Source of the DNA: Pontibacillus litoralis JSM 072002 | Lineage (GTDB): Bacteria > Bacillota > Bacilli > Bacillales > BH030062 | Length of the DNA stretch: 64,000 nt | Reading direction: 5' to 3' | Assembly: GCF_000775615.1 (NCBI RefSeq) | Contig: NZ_AVPG01000008.1 | Coordinates: 1 to 64,000, forward strand | Part shown: positions 27,143 through 36,118 of the stretch, one piece after another | Layout of the letters: each line of letters begins with the position of its first letter | Numbering within the stretch: the first letter of the stretch is position 1 | Notes under the pieces: model-generated | Told to the model about the DNA's origin: nothing | What the model saw: only the letters and a program-made list of their open reading frames with translations | Database searches by the model: none | Position numbers and translations under genes: made by a program

Positions 27143-28201
27143 ACGCGCATTCTCCTACTTCTTGAATAAATTGTGCAAACATATGCGATGTATCCAACGG
27201 CTCAGCATGCGCTTCAGGATGGAACTGTACCGAGAAAATTGGCAACGTGTGATGCTTCATCCCCTCAAGAGAGCCGTCGTTCACATTAATGTATATTGGT
27301 TGAAATGGTGTATGATTTATACTTTCAAGCTTCACTTCATAGCCGTGATTTTGAGAAGTCATATACACCTTACCTGTTGATAGATGCTTAACCGGATGAT
27401 TCACGCCGCGATGGCCAAATGTTAATTTATTCGTTGGCGCTCCATAGGCAAGCGCTAACAATTGATGACCGAGACAAATGCCGAAGCTTGGATAGGTTGA
27501 ACTAATTTGTTTAATGTATGGAAGCTGAGCTTGTAACGCTTCAGGATTGCCAGGACCGTTACTAAATAGCACTCCATCCGGGTTTAACTCTTTTACTTCC
27601 TCAGGCGAGATGTCGTATGGTACAACCGTCACCTTACAATCAAAGGATTGCAAATAGCGTAAGAGGGAACGCTTATACCCGTAATCGATTAACACGATAT
27701 GCGGTCCTTTACCGTCATAAGTAATCGCACTTTTCACAGAAACAATAGGCACATAATTGTCATGCTTATGCTCCTGCCAATGAATAGCATCCGGTAATTG
27801 CTGTACAATCTTTCCTTTCATCTCACCGCTTTCTCGTATCTCCTTTACAAGTATTCGAGTGTCCACTCCACGAATACCTGTAATGCCTTTACTTGCTAGA
27901 AACTCAGAATACGACTGAACCGATTGATAGTGGCTCGGATTTTCATCGCTTTCTCCAAGGACAACTCCGGATACATAAAGGGGGGACTTTCCTCACTTAC
28001 ATCATTTACTCCACAGTTACCAATTAACGGATAACTAAAGATGATAATTTGCCCTGCATAAGAGGGGTCTGTTGTGATCTCCTGGTACCCCGTCATGCTT
28101 GTGTTAAACACAACCTCTCCTGCTGCTGAAGAAGGATGACCAATAAGCTCCCCTTCCATCACCGTGCCATTTTCTAAAACTAAGTAACCAACCTTACCCA
28201 A
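27129..28201 (-). pseudogene. carA: Carbamoyl-phosphate synthase small subunit, frameshifted
   Basis: The small subunit is split into two frames. Codons from TTG at 28201 (ribosome binding site AAAAGGGGGG) encode the N-terminal domain up to [10 protein letters not shown], then the frame shifts at the C6 run (plus-strand G6 at 27980-27985) and ends after about 100 codons. The rest continues in another frame ([19 protein letters not shown]) and encodes the whole glutaminase domain, with the catalytic Cys in SFGICLGHQLLALAYG and HPEAHAEP. One extra C would restore a 357-residue protein of normal length. It may be a true mutation, a reversible slippage tract or a sequencing error in the homopolymer. 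Confidence 0.85.
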
Positions 28202-28239
28202 TTGAATCCCCCCTTTTATGCTTGCTATTAATTTCGTTA

Positions 28240-28274
28240 TGAATCATTATACATACAAGCGAATTAATATACAA
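28240..28274 (-). promoter_or_regulatory. Promoter of the car-arg operon with two tandem ARG boxes
   Basis: On the minus strand TTGTAT (28269-28274) and TATAAT (28246-28251) are 17 nt apart. Two ARG-box-like sites, TGTATATTAATTCG (28260-28273) and TGTATAATGATTCA (28240-28253), lie exactly 20 nt apart and cover both hexamers. The spacing is that of paired operators for the ArgR/AhrC hexamer, so arginine-bound repressor should block polymerase directly. Confidence 0.75.
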
Positions 28275-28458
28275 TACAAAATAACGATTTCTCGCAAATT
28301 TTTATTTTTCATAAGCCTTAACACTACTTCCGAATAGGTGGAACGAATACAATATACACATTCATGCATATGCAAGAATAGTGATCGAACAAAGAATAAA
28401 TGATTTGTCTCGTAAATCTGTTATGCTTACATGAGAAGAATAAGGAGGAGGTAATCGG

Positions 28459-29382
28459 ATGCAAAGATTATCTAGTCAAACCTTTCACTCTATACGTGAA
28501 CAGTTGCTACTTACTGCCCGACCACTGGAAAGGGCGATTTTTTGCTATGAATTTGAAGATGGAAAAGAAGAAACGGTTTTAGAGGCATTACAAACCTATC
28601 AAAATGACGATGGTGGCTTCGGAAATGGGCTAGAACCCGACTTCCAACTTCCAGATTCCTCACCAATGGCTACTTCTGTTGCAATGCAGCATTTAATTCG
28701 CTACGCTGATCATCCATTGGCACAAAACATGATTAAACGTGCGATTTCCTACTTAGAATCTACTTTCGATGAAGAAAGACGAGGATGGTTCGCCGTCCCG
28801 CCACAAGTGAATGAATATCCGCACGCCTTTTGGTGGACCGTTCGCGATAACGGCCAATCTTGGATCGATGACAACTGGGGCAATCCTAGTGCAGAGCTTA
28901 TCGGATACTTACACCTGTTCGAACATGAAGTACAGAATTTACACGTTCCAAAGTTAATTGATCAAGCATTAACCCACTTCCTGCAACTCGAATCATTTGA
29001 CGCTCACGAAACGTATTGCTACCTGCGCCTGTTGGCAATGGTTCCGAACCAACGCACCGACAAAGTAGAGAAACAATTAACGAAAGCTGTACAATCTGTT
29101 GTGAAATTAGATAGAGAAAACTGGGAAAAATACGTCCCGTTTCCTTTAAAATTTATTGCAACACCAGAAGGTAACCACTTTGGCCTACCAGCATTTAAAG
29201 TAGAAGACAACCTTGACTTTTTTGTAGAGAAGCTTGAAGAACAAAGCTGTATCTCCCCAACCTGGGCATGGACAGACTACTTAGCCACATGGGAAAAAGC
29301 TAAAAAAGAATGGACAGGTATTCTGACATTAGGAACACTGCTATCATTACGTACATTCAACCGCTTAGATACCGAACAATAA
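28459..29382 (+). CDS. Alpha/alpha-toroid (prenyltransferase/cyclase-like) protein of unknown function
   Basis: 307 aa, soluble. YQNDDGGFGNGLEPD near residue 50 is the Q-x-x-DGGFG-type motif that marks terpenoid cyclase/prenyltransferase alpha/alpha-toroid repeats. A later segment has HAFWWTVRDNGQSWIDDNWGNPSAE. I see no catalytic DDxxD or DxDD motif, so this is a fold resemblance and not evidence of a cyclase. AAGGAGGAGGTAATCGG precedes the ATG. It stands alone between the arg operon, transcribed away from it, and a strong terminator. Confidence 0.75.
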   Translation: MQRLSSQTFHSIREQLLLTARPLERAIFCYEFEDGKEETVLEALQTYQNDDGGFGNGLEPDFQLPDSSPMATSVAMQHLIRYADHPLAQNMIKRAISYLESTFDEERRGWFAVPPQVNEYPHAFWWTVRDNGQSWIDDNWGNPSAELIGYLHLFEHEVQNLHVPKLIDQALTHFLQLESFDAHETYCYLRLLAMVPNQRTDKVEKQLTKAVQSVVKLDRENWEKYVPFPLKFIATPEGNHFGLPAFKVEDNLDFFVEKLEEQSCISPTWAWTDYLATWEKAKKEWTGILTLGTLLSLRTFNRLDTEQ

Positions 29383-29386
29383 ACAC

Positions 29387-29424
29387 TAGAACCCTCTTCG
29401 AATAAGCTCCTCGAAGGGGGTTCT
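29387..29424 (+). terminator. Terminator of the toroid-fold gene
   Basis: AGAACCC...TTCGA pairs with TCGAA...GGGTTCT, ending in a short T-run. Confidence 0.8.
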
Positions 29425-29460
29425 TATTGCTAATACAAGCATTGGAATAGGTGGCACGAA

Positions 29461-29487
29461 AAAAACCTGGCTCTCCCGCCAGGTTTT
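29461..29487. terminator. Terminator of the DUF2187 gene
   Basis: AAAACCTGGC and GCCAGGTTTT form a perfect 10-bp stem with a 6-nt loop directly after the stop of the minus-strand gene. Confidence 0.85.
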
Positions 29488-29489
29488 CC

Positions 29490-29702
29490 TTATGAAACTA
29501 TTTGATAATTTTTATGATTTACTACCGTGCGTTCATGTTCTAATTCTAGTTGTTCGAAATTATCCATAATGGTTAAGTCTACAATTACGGAATTTTGACA
29601 GGAGCTTGGTAGTACTTTTCCTTCCAATACGATCCCATCTCGCTCAAATTGAACGATATCACCGAAATGTGCTTGATTTTGATCTGGATTTACTTTACCC
29701 AA
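29490..29702 (-). CDS. DUF2187 (YkvS-like) small KOW-type protein
   Basis: 70 aa. FGDIVQFERDGIVLEGKVL followed by SVIVDLTIMDNFEQLELEHERTVVNHKNY is the DUF2187 pattern, a small beta-barrel domain resembling KOW folds, found widely in Bacillus. Start is TTG at 29702, supported by GAGAGGGG eight bases upstream. Function not known. Confidence 0.85.
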   Translation of the reverse strand: MGKVNPDQNQAHFGDIVQFERDGIVLEGKVLPSSCQNSVIVDLTIMDNFEQLELEHERTVVNHKNYQIVS

Positions 29703-29856
29703 ATTTGAAACCCCTCTCCAATGATTTCGTGCATTATATATATACGAGGAAAAATCGACATTTGTTTCCGTTTTTTTTGCATAAAAATTATAATTCTCAT
29801 AGTTCTGTGTTTATTCGCCATACTATTAGGGAGGCTTACATACGGAGTGATAGAAA

Positions 29857-31284
29857 ATGGCTACTATTATGCTTTCGGTTATATTTGCGATGGTTAGTGT
29901 GTTTATGCTTTGTTTGTTGGTAATTGTCTTTTTTTGGCGACCTTTAATGCGGAGGATTGTTAAACAGGTCGGACATATCATCTTAACGGACAGTTATCAA
30001 GAAAATATTATGGAGCTACTGCCTGGGGTGCGTCATATGGGTGTACAGAATATTTTGGAGAATAGTTTACGGTCTGAGACTGGTGATGTGTTGCATCGTC
30101 CCCTTGGCTCTGCAAAGCAAAAATGGCCTCACTTTGAATCGTTAACGTTTATTCCAGCCCAAACGAGTCCTTTTCCGGTTGATAGCGAAGAGCAAGTAGA
30201 TGTTTCTGTAACCATTGGTCCAAATGCAAAGAAACCGTTGAAGATTTCCATCCCTATCATGATTAGTGGAATGGCGTATGGCGTGGCTTTAAGTGAAGAA
30301 GTAAGAATGGCTCTTACTACTGCTAGTAAAAAGGTTGATACTGCGATTAATTCTGGAGAAGGTGGGATTTTACCAGAAGAATTAGAGCAAGCAGGAAAAT
30401 ACATTTTACAATTTTCCAAAACTCCTTGGGCTAAAGAAGAAGAAACGATTAAACGGGCGGATATGATTGAAATTAAGTGTGGCCAAGGGGCATTAACTGC
30501 TATGGGAACAAAAATTTCTCCAAATAATTTAACAGGGCGTGCGCGGGAGGTCTTTGGTTTAGAAGAGGGCGAAGATGCAATTATTTATGAGCATTTCTTT
30601 GATAATCAAACATTAGATGATATGAAACAGTTAGTAGATGAGTTACGTAGCCTTTCTGGCGGTGTTCCCATTGGGGTGAAAATCGGGGCTGGCGGGAATT
30701 TAGAGCAGGATTTAGATCATTTTATTCAGATGGGAGTTGATTTCATTACAATAGATGGTGGTCAAGCTGCGACACATAGTGCCCCTCCCATACTTAGTGA
30801 TGATTTCGGAATACCTACACTACACGCTATTGTTCGAGCGACGAACTATTTAACGCAACAAGGAAAAAAAGAGCAAATTAGCCTTATTGCTGCTGGGGGA
30901 CTAATGACACCTGGTGATTTCTTGAAAGCTATAGCATTAGGAGCCGATGCTGTCTATGTCGGTTCCGCCATTCTATTTACTGTTGCTCACGGTCAAGTAT
31001 TAAATGCACTGCCCTTTGAACCTCCGACACAAATCGTTTGGAATGATGGTAAGTTTAAGGACCAATTTGATACGAATGAAGGAGCTGATTCAGCCGAGAA
31101 ATTCCTACTAGCTTGTACGGAAGAAATGAAAATGGGTTTGCGAGCTATGGGGAAGCGATCTCTAAGTGAACTATCTAGAAAGGACATTGTTTCTTATGAT
31201 CAAACAACGGCCAAGATGATCGGCATCCCCTTTACATTTGAGCCGCGAGAAAAAGAGGAGCAATCATCAACAGAGAAAGGTTGA
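29857..31284 (+). CDS. FMN-binding glutamate synthase-like protein (GltB2 domain)
   Basis: 475 aa with one N-terminal membrane helix (residues about 5-27) and then a glutamate-synthase central/FMN-binding barrel. GGQAATHSAPPILSDDFGIPTL and GGLMTPGDFLKAIALGADAVYVG are the FMN-site signatures. It lacks the glutaminase domain, so it is not a complete glutamate synthase; it resembles B. subtilis YerD. Substrate unknown. GGAGTGATAGAAA precedes the ATG. The next gene, cydA, starts 86 nt later on the same strand. Confidence 0.88.
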   Translation: MATIMLSVIFAMVSVFMLCLLVIVFFWRPLMRRIVKQVGHIILTDSYQENIMELLPGVRHMGVQNILENSLRSETGDVLHRPLGSAKQKWPHFESLTFIPAQTSPFPVDSEEQVDVSVTIGPNAKKPLKISIPIMISGMAYGVALSEEVRMALTTASKKVDTAINSGEGGILPEELEQAGKYILQFSKTPWAKEEETIKRADMIEIKCGQGALTAMGTKISPNNLTGRAREVFGLEEGEDAIIYEHFFDNQTLDDMKQLVDELRSLSGGVPIGVKIGAGGNLEQDLDHFIQMGVDFITIDGGQAATHSAPPILSDDFGIPTLHAIVRATNYLTQQGKKEQISLIAAGGLMTPGDFLKAIALGADAVYVGSAILFTVAHGQVLNALPFEPPTQIVWNDGKFKDQFDTNEGADSAEKFLLACTEEMKMGLRAMGKRSLSELSRKDIVSYDQTTAKMIGIPFTFEPREKEEQSSTEKG

Positions 31285-31370
31285 TAAAGTCTTTCCACTT
31301 CATGCATAAGTTTGAAATTTTTCGAGACACTGTAAGAGAAATGATATTTATTGATGTGAGGTGAAGGGAT

Positions 31371-32702
31371 TTGGATACTGTTGAACTGGCTAGAGCCTTA
31401 TTTGGTACGACGCTCGGCTTTCATATCATTTATGCAACTATCGGTGTTGGCGTACCTGTTATGATCCTTATTGCGGAAGTGATGTACCTCATTACGAAAG
31501 ATAAAGATTACATGCTCCTTGCCCGAAGATGGACGAAAGGCTTTGCAATTCTATTAGCTGTTTCTATTGCTTCAGGAACCATCGTCGGTGTAATGTTATC
31601 GTTATTATTCCCTGGTTTCATGGAAATTGTAGGACAGGTGATTGCCTTACCTTTCGTTATTGAAATATTCGCTTTCTTAATTGAAGCAGTATTTATGTCG
31701 ATTTATCTCTATGCTGCGGACCGGCTACCACCTTGGTTGCGACTTGTCAGCATTGCGTCTGTCGCTATTGGGGCAACCGCTTCAGCCGTTTTAATTACGG
31801 ATGCTCACGCCTGGATGAATACACCTGCTGGCTTTGAACTAAATGAAAATGGACAAGTGACGAACGTCAACCCTATCGCTGCCTTTTTTAATCCTAGCTT
31901 TTTAGTAACGGCTTTACATGTTACTTTGTCCGCCTACATGACGGTGGCTTTTCTCATTGGGTCAATCTCAGCAATTCGTTTGTTGCGTACGAATGTTAAC
32001 AAGCGAGAACGCACATACCATCGAAAAAGTTTAACAATAGCGATTTATGTTGGAGCAATTATGTCTTTAGCAACAGCAATGAATGGACACGCTACAGCAC
32101 AAATGATCTATGAGTACAATCCACGCAAACTTGCAGCTGCGGAAGGCTTGTTCGAAACAACAACACACGCGCCTTTATCTATAGGAGGATGGACTTCCCG
32201 CGAGGATCAAGAAGTTAAATATGCAATAGAAATCCCTTATGCCTTAAGCTTCTTAGCAGGAGATCGTTTCGACACAGAAGTAAAAGGACTCAATGAATTT
32301 CCTGAAGAGCTTTGGCCCCCACTTTTCGTTCATATCCTCTTCAATATTATGGTCGGAATTGGAACCTTACTTATACTCTTATCCTGCATTGCTTTGTTGT
32401 GGCGATGGATTCGAAAAAAACCTTTACCCAATTGGTTGCTAGCTTTGTATGTGGCGGCTGGACCTTTAGCAATGATCGCCATTGAGGCAGGCTGGTGCTT
32501 TAGTTGCATTGGACGGCAGCCTTATACCATCGTCAACGTTCTCACTACAACAGAGGCAGCTACTAAGTCGAACAATGTTGGGTTATTGTTTGTCTTATTT
32601 ATTACGTTATATGTGATGCTACTTATCTTCTCTATTGGCGTAATGCGTTATTATTTCAAACGGAATCCGGTACAACCTGAACTCACAGAGAAAGAGGTGT
32701 AA
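31371..32702 (+). CDS. cydA: Cytochrome bd-type quinol oxidase subunit I
   Basis: 443 aa, about nine membrane segments. The early haem-ligand His is in LGFHIIYA, and the GRQP signature is present in CIGRQPYTIVNVL. The short length and sequence style suggest the YthA/cyanide-insensitive branch, where the quinol-binding loop is short. It oxidises quinol and reduces oxygen without pumping protons. The start is TTG at 31371 after GGTGAAGGGA. CydB follows 5 nt after its stop. Confidence 0.92.
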   Translation: MDTVELARALFGTTLGFHIIYATIGVGVPVMILIAEVMYLITKDKDYMLLARRWTKGFAILLAVSIASGTIVGVMLSLLFPGFMEIVGQVIALPFVIEIFAFLIEAVFMSIYLYAADRLPPWLRLVSIASVAIGATASAVLITDAHAWMNTPAGFELNENGQVTNVNPIAAFFNPSFLVTALHVTLSAYMTVAFLIGSISAIRLLRTNVNKRERTYHRKSLTIAIYVGAIMSLATAMNGHATAQMIYEYNPRKLAAAEGLFETTTHAPLSIGGWTSREDQEVKYAIEIPYALSFLAGDRFDTEVKGLNEFPEELWPPLFVHILFNIMVGIGTLLILLSCIALLWRWIRKKPLPNWLLALYVAAGPLAMIAIEAGWCFSCIGRQPYTIVNVLTTTEAATKSNNVGLLFVLFITLYVMLLIFSIGVMRYYFKRNPVQPELTEKEV

Positions 32703-32707
32703 ACATA

Positions 32708-33718
32708 ATGGATGAATCATTTATGGCTGTTACTATTCTATGGAGCTTCCTATTTGTGTACTCCTTGCTCGGATCTCTTGATTTTGGCGCAGGATTTTGG
32801 GCAATGATATATGGTAAAAATCAGCATACAAATGCATCGATTATAGCGAATCGCTTTTTATCGCCGACTTGGGAAGTGACCAATGTATTTCTCGTATTAT
32901 TTGTCGTTACATTGGTTAGCTTCTTTCCATTCGCTACATCCATGCTTGGTACACTTTTACTTGTTCCATTGGGACTTGGGCTTATCCTATTAACTATTCG
33001 AACAACTTTCATGGTATTTGCTCATCACGTCCATAAGTTCCACAACACGTTACGAATTACTTCCGGCGTTACAGGTCTTTTAATTCCAGCGATGCTCGTC
33101 AGTATTCTCCCGATTACGTTAGGGGGATTTATTGAAATGGAAAACGGCTACCCGCAACTTCTCTATAGCAAATTACTAACAAGTCCGACGACGTATATGC
33201 ATATTGCTTTCGGTTTAAGTACGGAACTATTTCTTTCTGCATTGTTTTTAAGTGATTATGCGCGTGAAGCGAGCGACCGTACCGCTTACCACACATACCG
33301 CAAACACGCCATCTGGCTAGGGCCACTTACATTAGGAATTGCTATTTTAACCATTTTCACGATGCCACCGGAAGCTGCTTGGTTTGTCCAAAATACGCAA
33401 GATAACGTACTCCCATTTATTGTGTCGATTGGATTCTTTATTGCAGGCTATTGCTTCCTGTTGTTGAATAAATGGATTCGGGCAAGTGTACTTTGCATCA
33501 TCCTTCAATATGGTGTAGCAATCTATGCGTATGGCTCAGCTCACTTGCCTTATATCGTCTACCCACACTTAACGATACAACAAGGCTTCACAAATTCGAC
33601 GATGTTTTACCAATTATTAATTGTGTATGCAATTGGCTTATCGATTTTAGTTCCTGCCTTTATTATGTTCTGGCGATTGTTCTTAAAGGATCGACGGTAT
33701 GTTAGGCCCGATAATTAA
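32708..33718 (+). CDS. cydB: Cytochrome bd-type quinol oxidase subunit II
   Basis: 336 aa with about eight membrane segments. The N-terminal SLLGSLDFGAGFWAM has the conserved acidic residue of the CydB family. It pairs with subunit I. GAGGTGTAAACATA precedes the ATG at 32708. No cydCD is adjacent, so maturation genes are elsewhere. Confidence 0.92.
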   Translation: MDESFMAVTILWSFLFVYSLLGSLDFGAGFWAMIYGKNQHTNASIIANRFLSPTWEVTNVFLVLFVVTLVSFFPFATSMLGTLLLVPLGLGLILLTIRTTFMVFAHHVHKFHNTLRITSGVTGLLIPAMLVSILPITLGGFIEMENGYPQLLYSKLLTSPTTYMHIAFGLSTELFLSALFLSDYAREASDRTAYHTYRKHAIWLGPLTLGIAILTIFTMPPEAAWFVQNTQDNVLPFIVSIGFFIAGYCFLLLNKWIRASVLCIILQYGVAIYAYGSAHLPYIVYPHLTIQQGFTNSTMFYQLLIVYAIGLSILVPAFIMFWRLFLKDRRYVRPDN

Positions 33719-33725
33719 TGCCACA

Positions 33726-33763
33726 AAAAAAAACATGTGTGAGTTATTCACATATGTTTTTTC
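33726..33763 (+). terminator. Terminator of cydAB
   Basis: AAAACATGTGTGA and TCACATATGTTTTTT form a stem with a 5-nt loop and a T-run, directly after cydB. Confidence 0.85.
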
Positions 33764-33813
33764 CTTTGCTTGAGTCATACAATTGTCCAGAAGCAACAGC
33801 ATCTTATTTTTAT

Positions 33814-34011
33814 TTATCCACGATCTTCTTGCCAATCTTTTTTAAATCGTTCTATTTTCTGTTCTAAATCATGCATCATACGTAGTAATTGCTCCATATC
33901 CTCTACGCCAACTGTCTCTGCATCCATGGAACCTACCACTTCTTGAAGCATATGTATTCGATGATGAACATATGTAAGTTGTGACGCACGATTTTCAGAC
34001 GCTTTCCCCAT
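33814..34011 (-). CDS. SE1561-family small helical protein
   Basis: 65 aa. QLTYVHHRIHMLQEVVGSMDAETVG followed by VEDMEQLLRMMHDLEQKIERFKKDW predicts two amphipathic helices. It matches what I recall of the SE1561 family in Bacillus and Staphylococcus, of unknown function. ATG at 34011 has CAAGGAGGCGGAAACG before it; a 15-residue longer frame does not. It lies 55 nt after the GGDEF-EAL gene, so it may be co-transcribed. Confidence 0.8.
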   Translation of the reverse strand: MGKASENRASQLTYVHHRIHMLQEVVGSMDAETVGVEDMEQLLRMMHDLEQKIERFKKDWQEDRG

Positions 34012-34066
34012 CGTTTCCGCCTCCTTGTTAAGAATAGCATTCCTTTCTACATACATGATGAAACGT

Positions 34067-35641
34067 CTACACTAAACCTTTTGCTTGATACCTATCCATT
34101 AATTCCTTTACTGGTAATGGCTTAGAGAAGTAATACCCTTGCAAATAATTACATCCAGATGCTTGGAGAAAGTCCACTTCTTGTTTCGTTTCTACACCTT
34201 CTACTGTTACTTCTGCTCCTAAATGCTGAGCTAAGCGTATGATGGTTTCTACGATAACTTGTTTCTTATTGTCTTGATCTATATGTTGAACAAACGATCG
34301 ATCAATTTTCAAATTATCAATAGGAAGCTGCTGTAAATAATTCAATGACGATAGTCCTGTACCAAAGTCATCTAGTGCCACTCGGAATCCAAGCGCTCTT
34401 AATTTATGCAAGGCTTGAACTGCTTCATCAATATTTTTCATCACTGACGTCTCTGTAATTTCAATTTCTATCCTTGTTGGGTCAATATCGAATTGAGTCG
34501 CCAGCTTCTCCATCATATGCGATACATCACCATATTGAAAGTGTACAGACGATATATTAATAGATAATGATTGAATAATATAGTGCGCTTTATCCCACTC
34601 ATTCAGTTGTTGAAATGCACTACAAATCACCCATTCTGTAATATCCACAATTAACCCATACTTCTCTGCAACAGGAATAAACTCTGCCGGGGATACATGG
34701 CCGAGCTGCTCACTGTTCCACCTTAACAGGGTTTCCGCCTTATTCACTTCAAAAGTCCCCTCCGTAACTAATGGTTGAAAATAAAGCGTAAATTCCTCTC
34801 TTTTAATCGCTTGCTTTAGTTCTAGTAAGATTTGATGCTCTCGTTCATTATAATGAATGGCCGGATCATACACTTGTCCGTTGTTTCTCCCTTTCTCTTT
34901 GGCAAAATGCAGCGCCCTTTCTGCACAAATAAACAAATCCTCTGTTTGATTCGTGTCAAAAGTAGCTACACTCGCTCCGATTGATATAGTAGGTTGTATC
35001 GTAAATTGCCCTTGGGAAAAAGAAATATTGTTAACACTTTCCTGCATCTTCACTAAATAATCCTTCACATTTAATGCTATTTTGGAAGTGTAGCAAACAT
35101 AGCCAAAACGATTCCCACCAATTCTTGCTACAAAAGCATTTGGACTGCTGCAGCGTTGTAATTTTCCAGCAATTTTCTTCAATAATTCATCTCCAGCACG
35201 ACGGCCAAATGTTTCGTTAATCCACATAACATGGTCAACATCAAATAGTATACAAATGACAGACAATTTTTCTTCGTGAGCTCTATGTATAATCTCATCA
35301 TAACGATGGAAAAATGAACTGCGATTCGGTAGAGTTGTTAACCTATCATAGTTACTTAATTTGTCCACACTATCATTCTTTTTCTTCGAAAGCCATACAC
35401 CAATAGCTAACACGCCTTGTAGCAATAAAGAAAACGTGATTAACACTGGAAAACCTACTTGAATCGTATTGAACTTAATAGCATACATCATCGAAACACT
35501 TATGGTTAATAACGTGACACCGACAAAAAAACGATTTATACGATTACCTATTTTCTCTTGCAACAAATGCTCCATTACGATAACAATGGAATAACAACTC
35601 ATAATCGTAATCATAAATATACACCATGCAATAATATTCAC
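34067..35641 (-). CDS. Membrane GGDEF-EAL protein with degenerate GGDEF site
   Basis: 524 aa. Three N-terminal membrane helices (within residues 1-85), a GGDEF domain (about 95-250) and an EAL domain (about 265-515). The GGDEF motif reads GGNRF, so cyclase activity is unlikely. The EAL motif reads ETL (KAETLLRW), keeping the metal-binding Glu; DDFGTG, KIDRSF and EGVET are intact, so c-di-GMP hydrolysis is plausible. The start is GTG at 35641 after GGAGGG. The catalytic prediction is inference from motifs. Confidence 0.9.
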   Translation of the reverse strand: MNIIAWCIFMITIMSCYSIVIVMEHLLQEKIGNRINRFFVGVTLLTISVSMMYAIKFNTIQVGFPVLITFSLLLQGVLAIGVWLSKKKNDSVDKLSNYDRLTTLPNRSSFFHRYDEIIHRAHEEKLSVICILFDVDHVMWINETFGRRAGDELLKKIAGKLQRCSSPNAFVARIGGNRFGYVCYTSKIALNVKDYLVKMQESVNNISFSQGQFTIQPTISIGASVATFDTNQTEDLFICAERALHFAKEKGRNNGQVYDPAIHYNEREHQILLELKQAIKREEFTLYFQPLVTEGTFEVNKAETLLRWNSEQLGHVSPAEFIPVAEKYGLIVDITEWVICSAFQQLNEWDKAHYIIQSLSINISSVHFQYGDVSHMMEKLATQFDIDPTRIEIEITETSVMKNIDEAVQALHKLRALGFRVALDDFGTGLSSLNYLQQLPIDNLKIDRSFVQHIDQDNKKQVIVETIIRLAQHLGAEVTVEGVETKQEVDFLQASGCNYLQGYYFSKPLPVKELMDRYQAKGLV

Positions 35642-35852
35642 ACGCTACCCTCCATATGAGCAAATTAAAGTCGAATATGGATATTACTTAGTACAAATGA
35701 ATCACTCTCACCTTTTTATCATCGACAATCATCTCCAATTGTTAAGACTTTTCACTATCTTGTAAGAAAAATAGAAACCATTATAGCTCCTTTTTCAAGT
35801 GGCTTCCAAAGTAACCTGAGCACCTCTCCAACACATTTATTAAAAGAACTTA

Positions 35853-35881
35853 TTTACAAATAGTAAAAATTCTACTATCCT
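35853..35881 (+). promoter_or_regulatory. Candidate promoter of the TPP-riboswitch operon
   Basis: TTTACA and TATCCT are 17 nt apart, 37 nt before the aptamer. The -10 is imperfect; TATATT a few bases later is an alternative. The rest of the 35642-35850 gap shows nothing recognisable. Confidence 0.5.
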
Positions 35882-35917
35882 ATATATTGAATAAAAAAAC
35901 TGCATATCCAATTTGTT

Positions 35918-36005
35918 GCACTAGGGGAGCTATGTACATGGCTGAGAGGAGATGGTATCCGACCCTTATAACCCGAACTAGATAATACTAGCGTGGGGAA
36001 GTGTA
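35918..36005 (+). ncRNA. TPP riboswitch (thi box)
   Basis: The thi-box core is present: CTAGGGGAGC, GGCTGAGAGGAGA, ACCCTTATAACCCGAACTAGATAATA in parts, then TAGCGTGGGGAAGTG. It sits before ykoF and should shut the operon off when thiamine pyrophosphate is abundant. Confidence 0.97.
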
Positions 36006-36054
36006 GTCGAAACTGCTATTTCATTGGCATCATTTTGCCTTTTTATATTTTAGC

Positions 36055-36093
36055 CGAAGACTGCATTCCCATAGGGTGCAGTCTTTTTTATAT
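36055..36093 (+). terminator. Expression-platform terminator of the TPP riboswitch
   Basis: AAGACTGCA and TGCAGTCTT form a perfect 9-bp stem with an 11-nt loop, followed by TTTT, between the aptamer and ykoF. Confidence 0.9.
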
Positions 36094-36118
36094 CTTTTTT
36101 TCTAGGAGGAAGGAAAGG

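Noticed and set aside
35993..36118. An upstream extension of ykoF by 42 codons
   Set aside because: It would begin inside the TPP riboswitch and pass through its terminator; the ATG at 36119 has a strong ribosome binding site and gives the family length.
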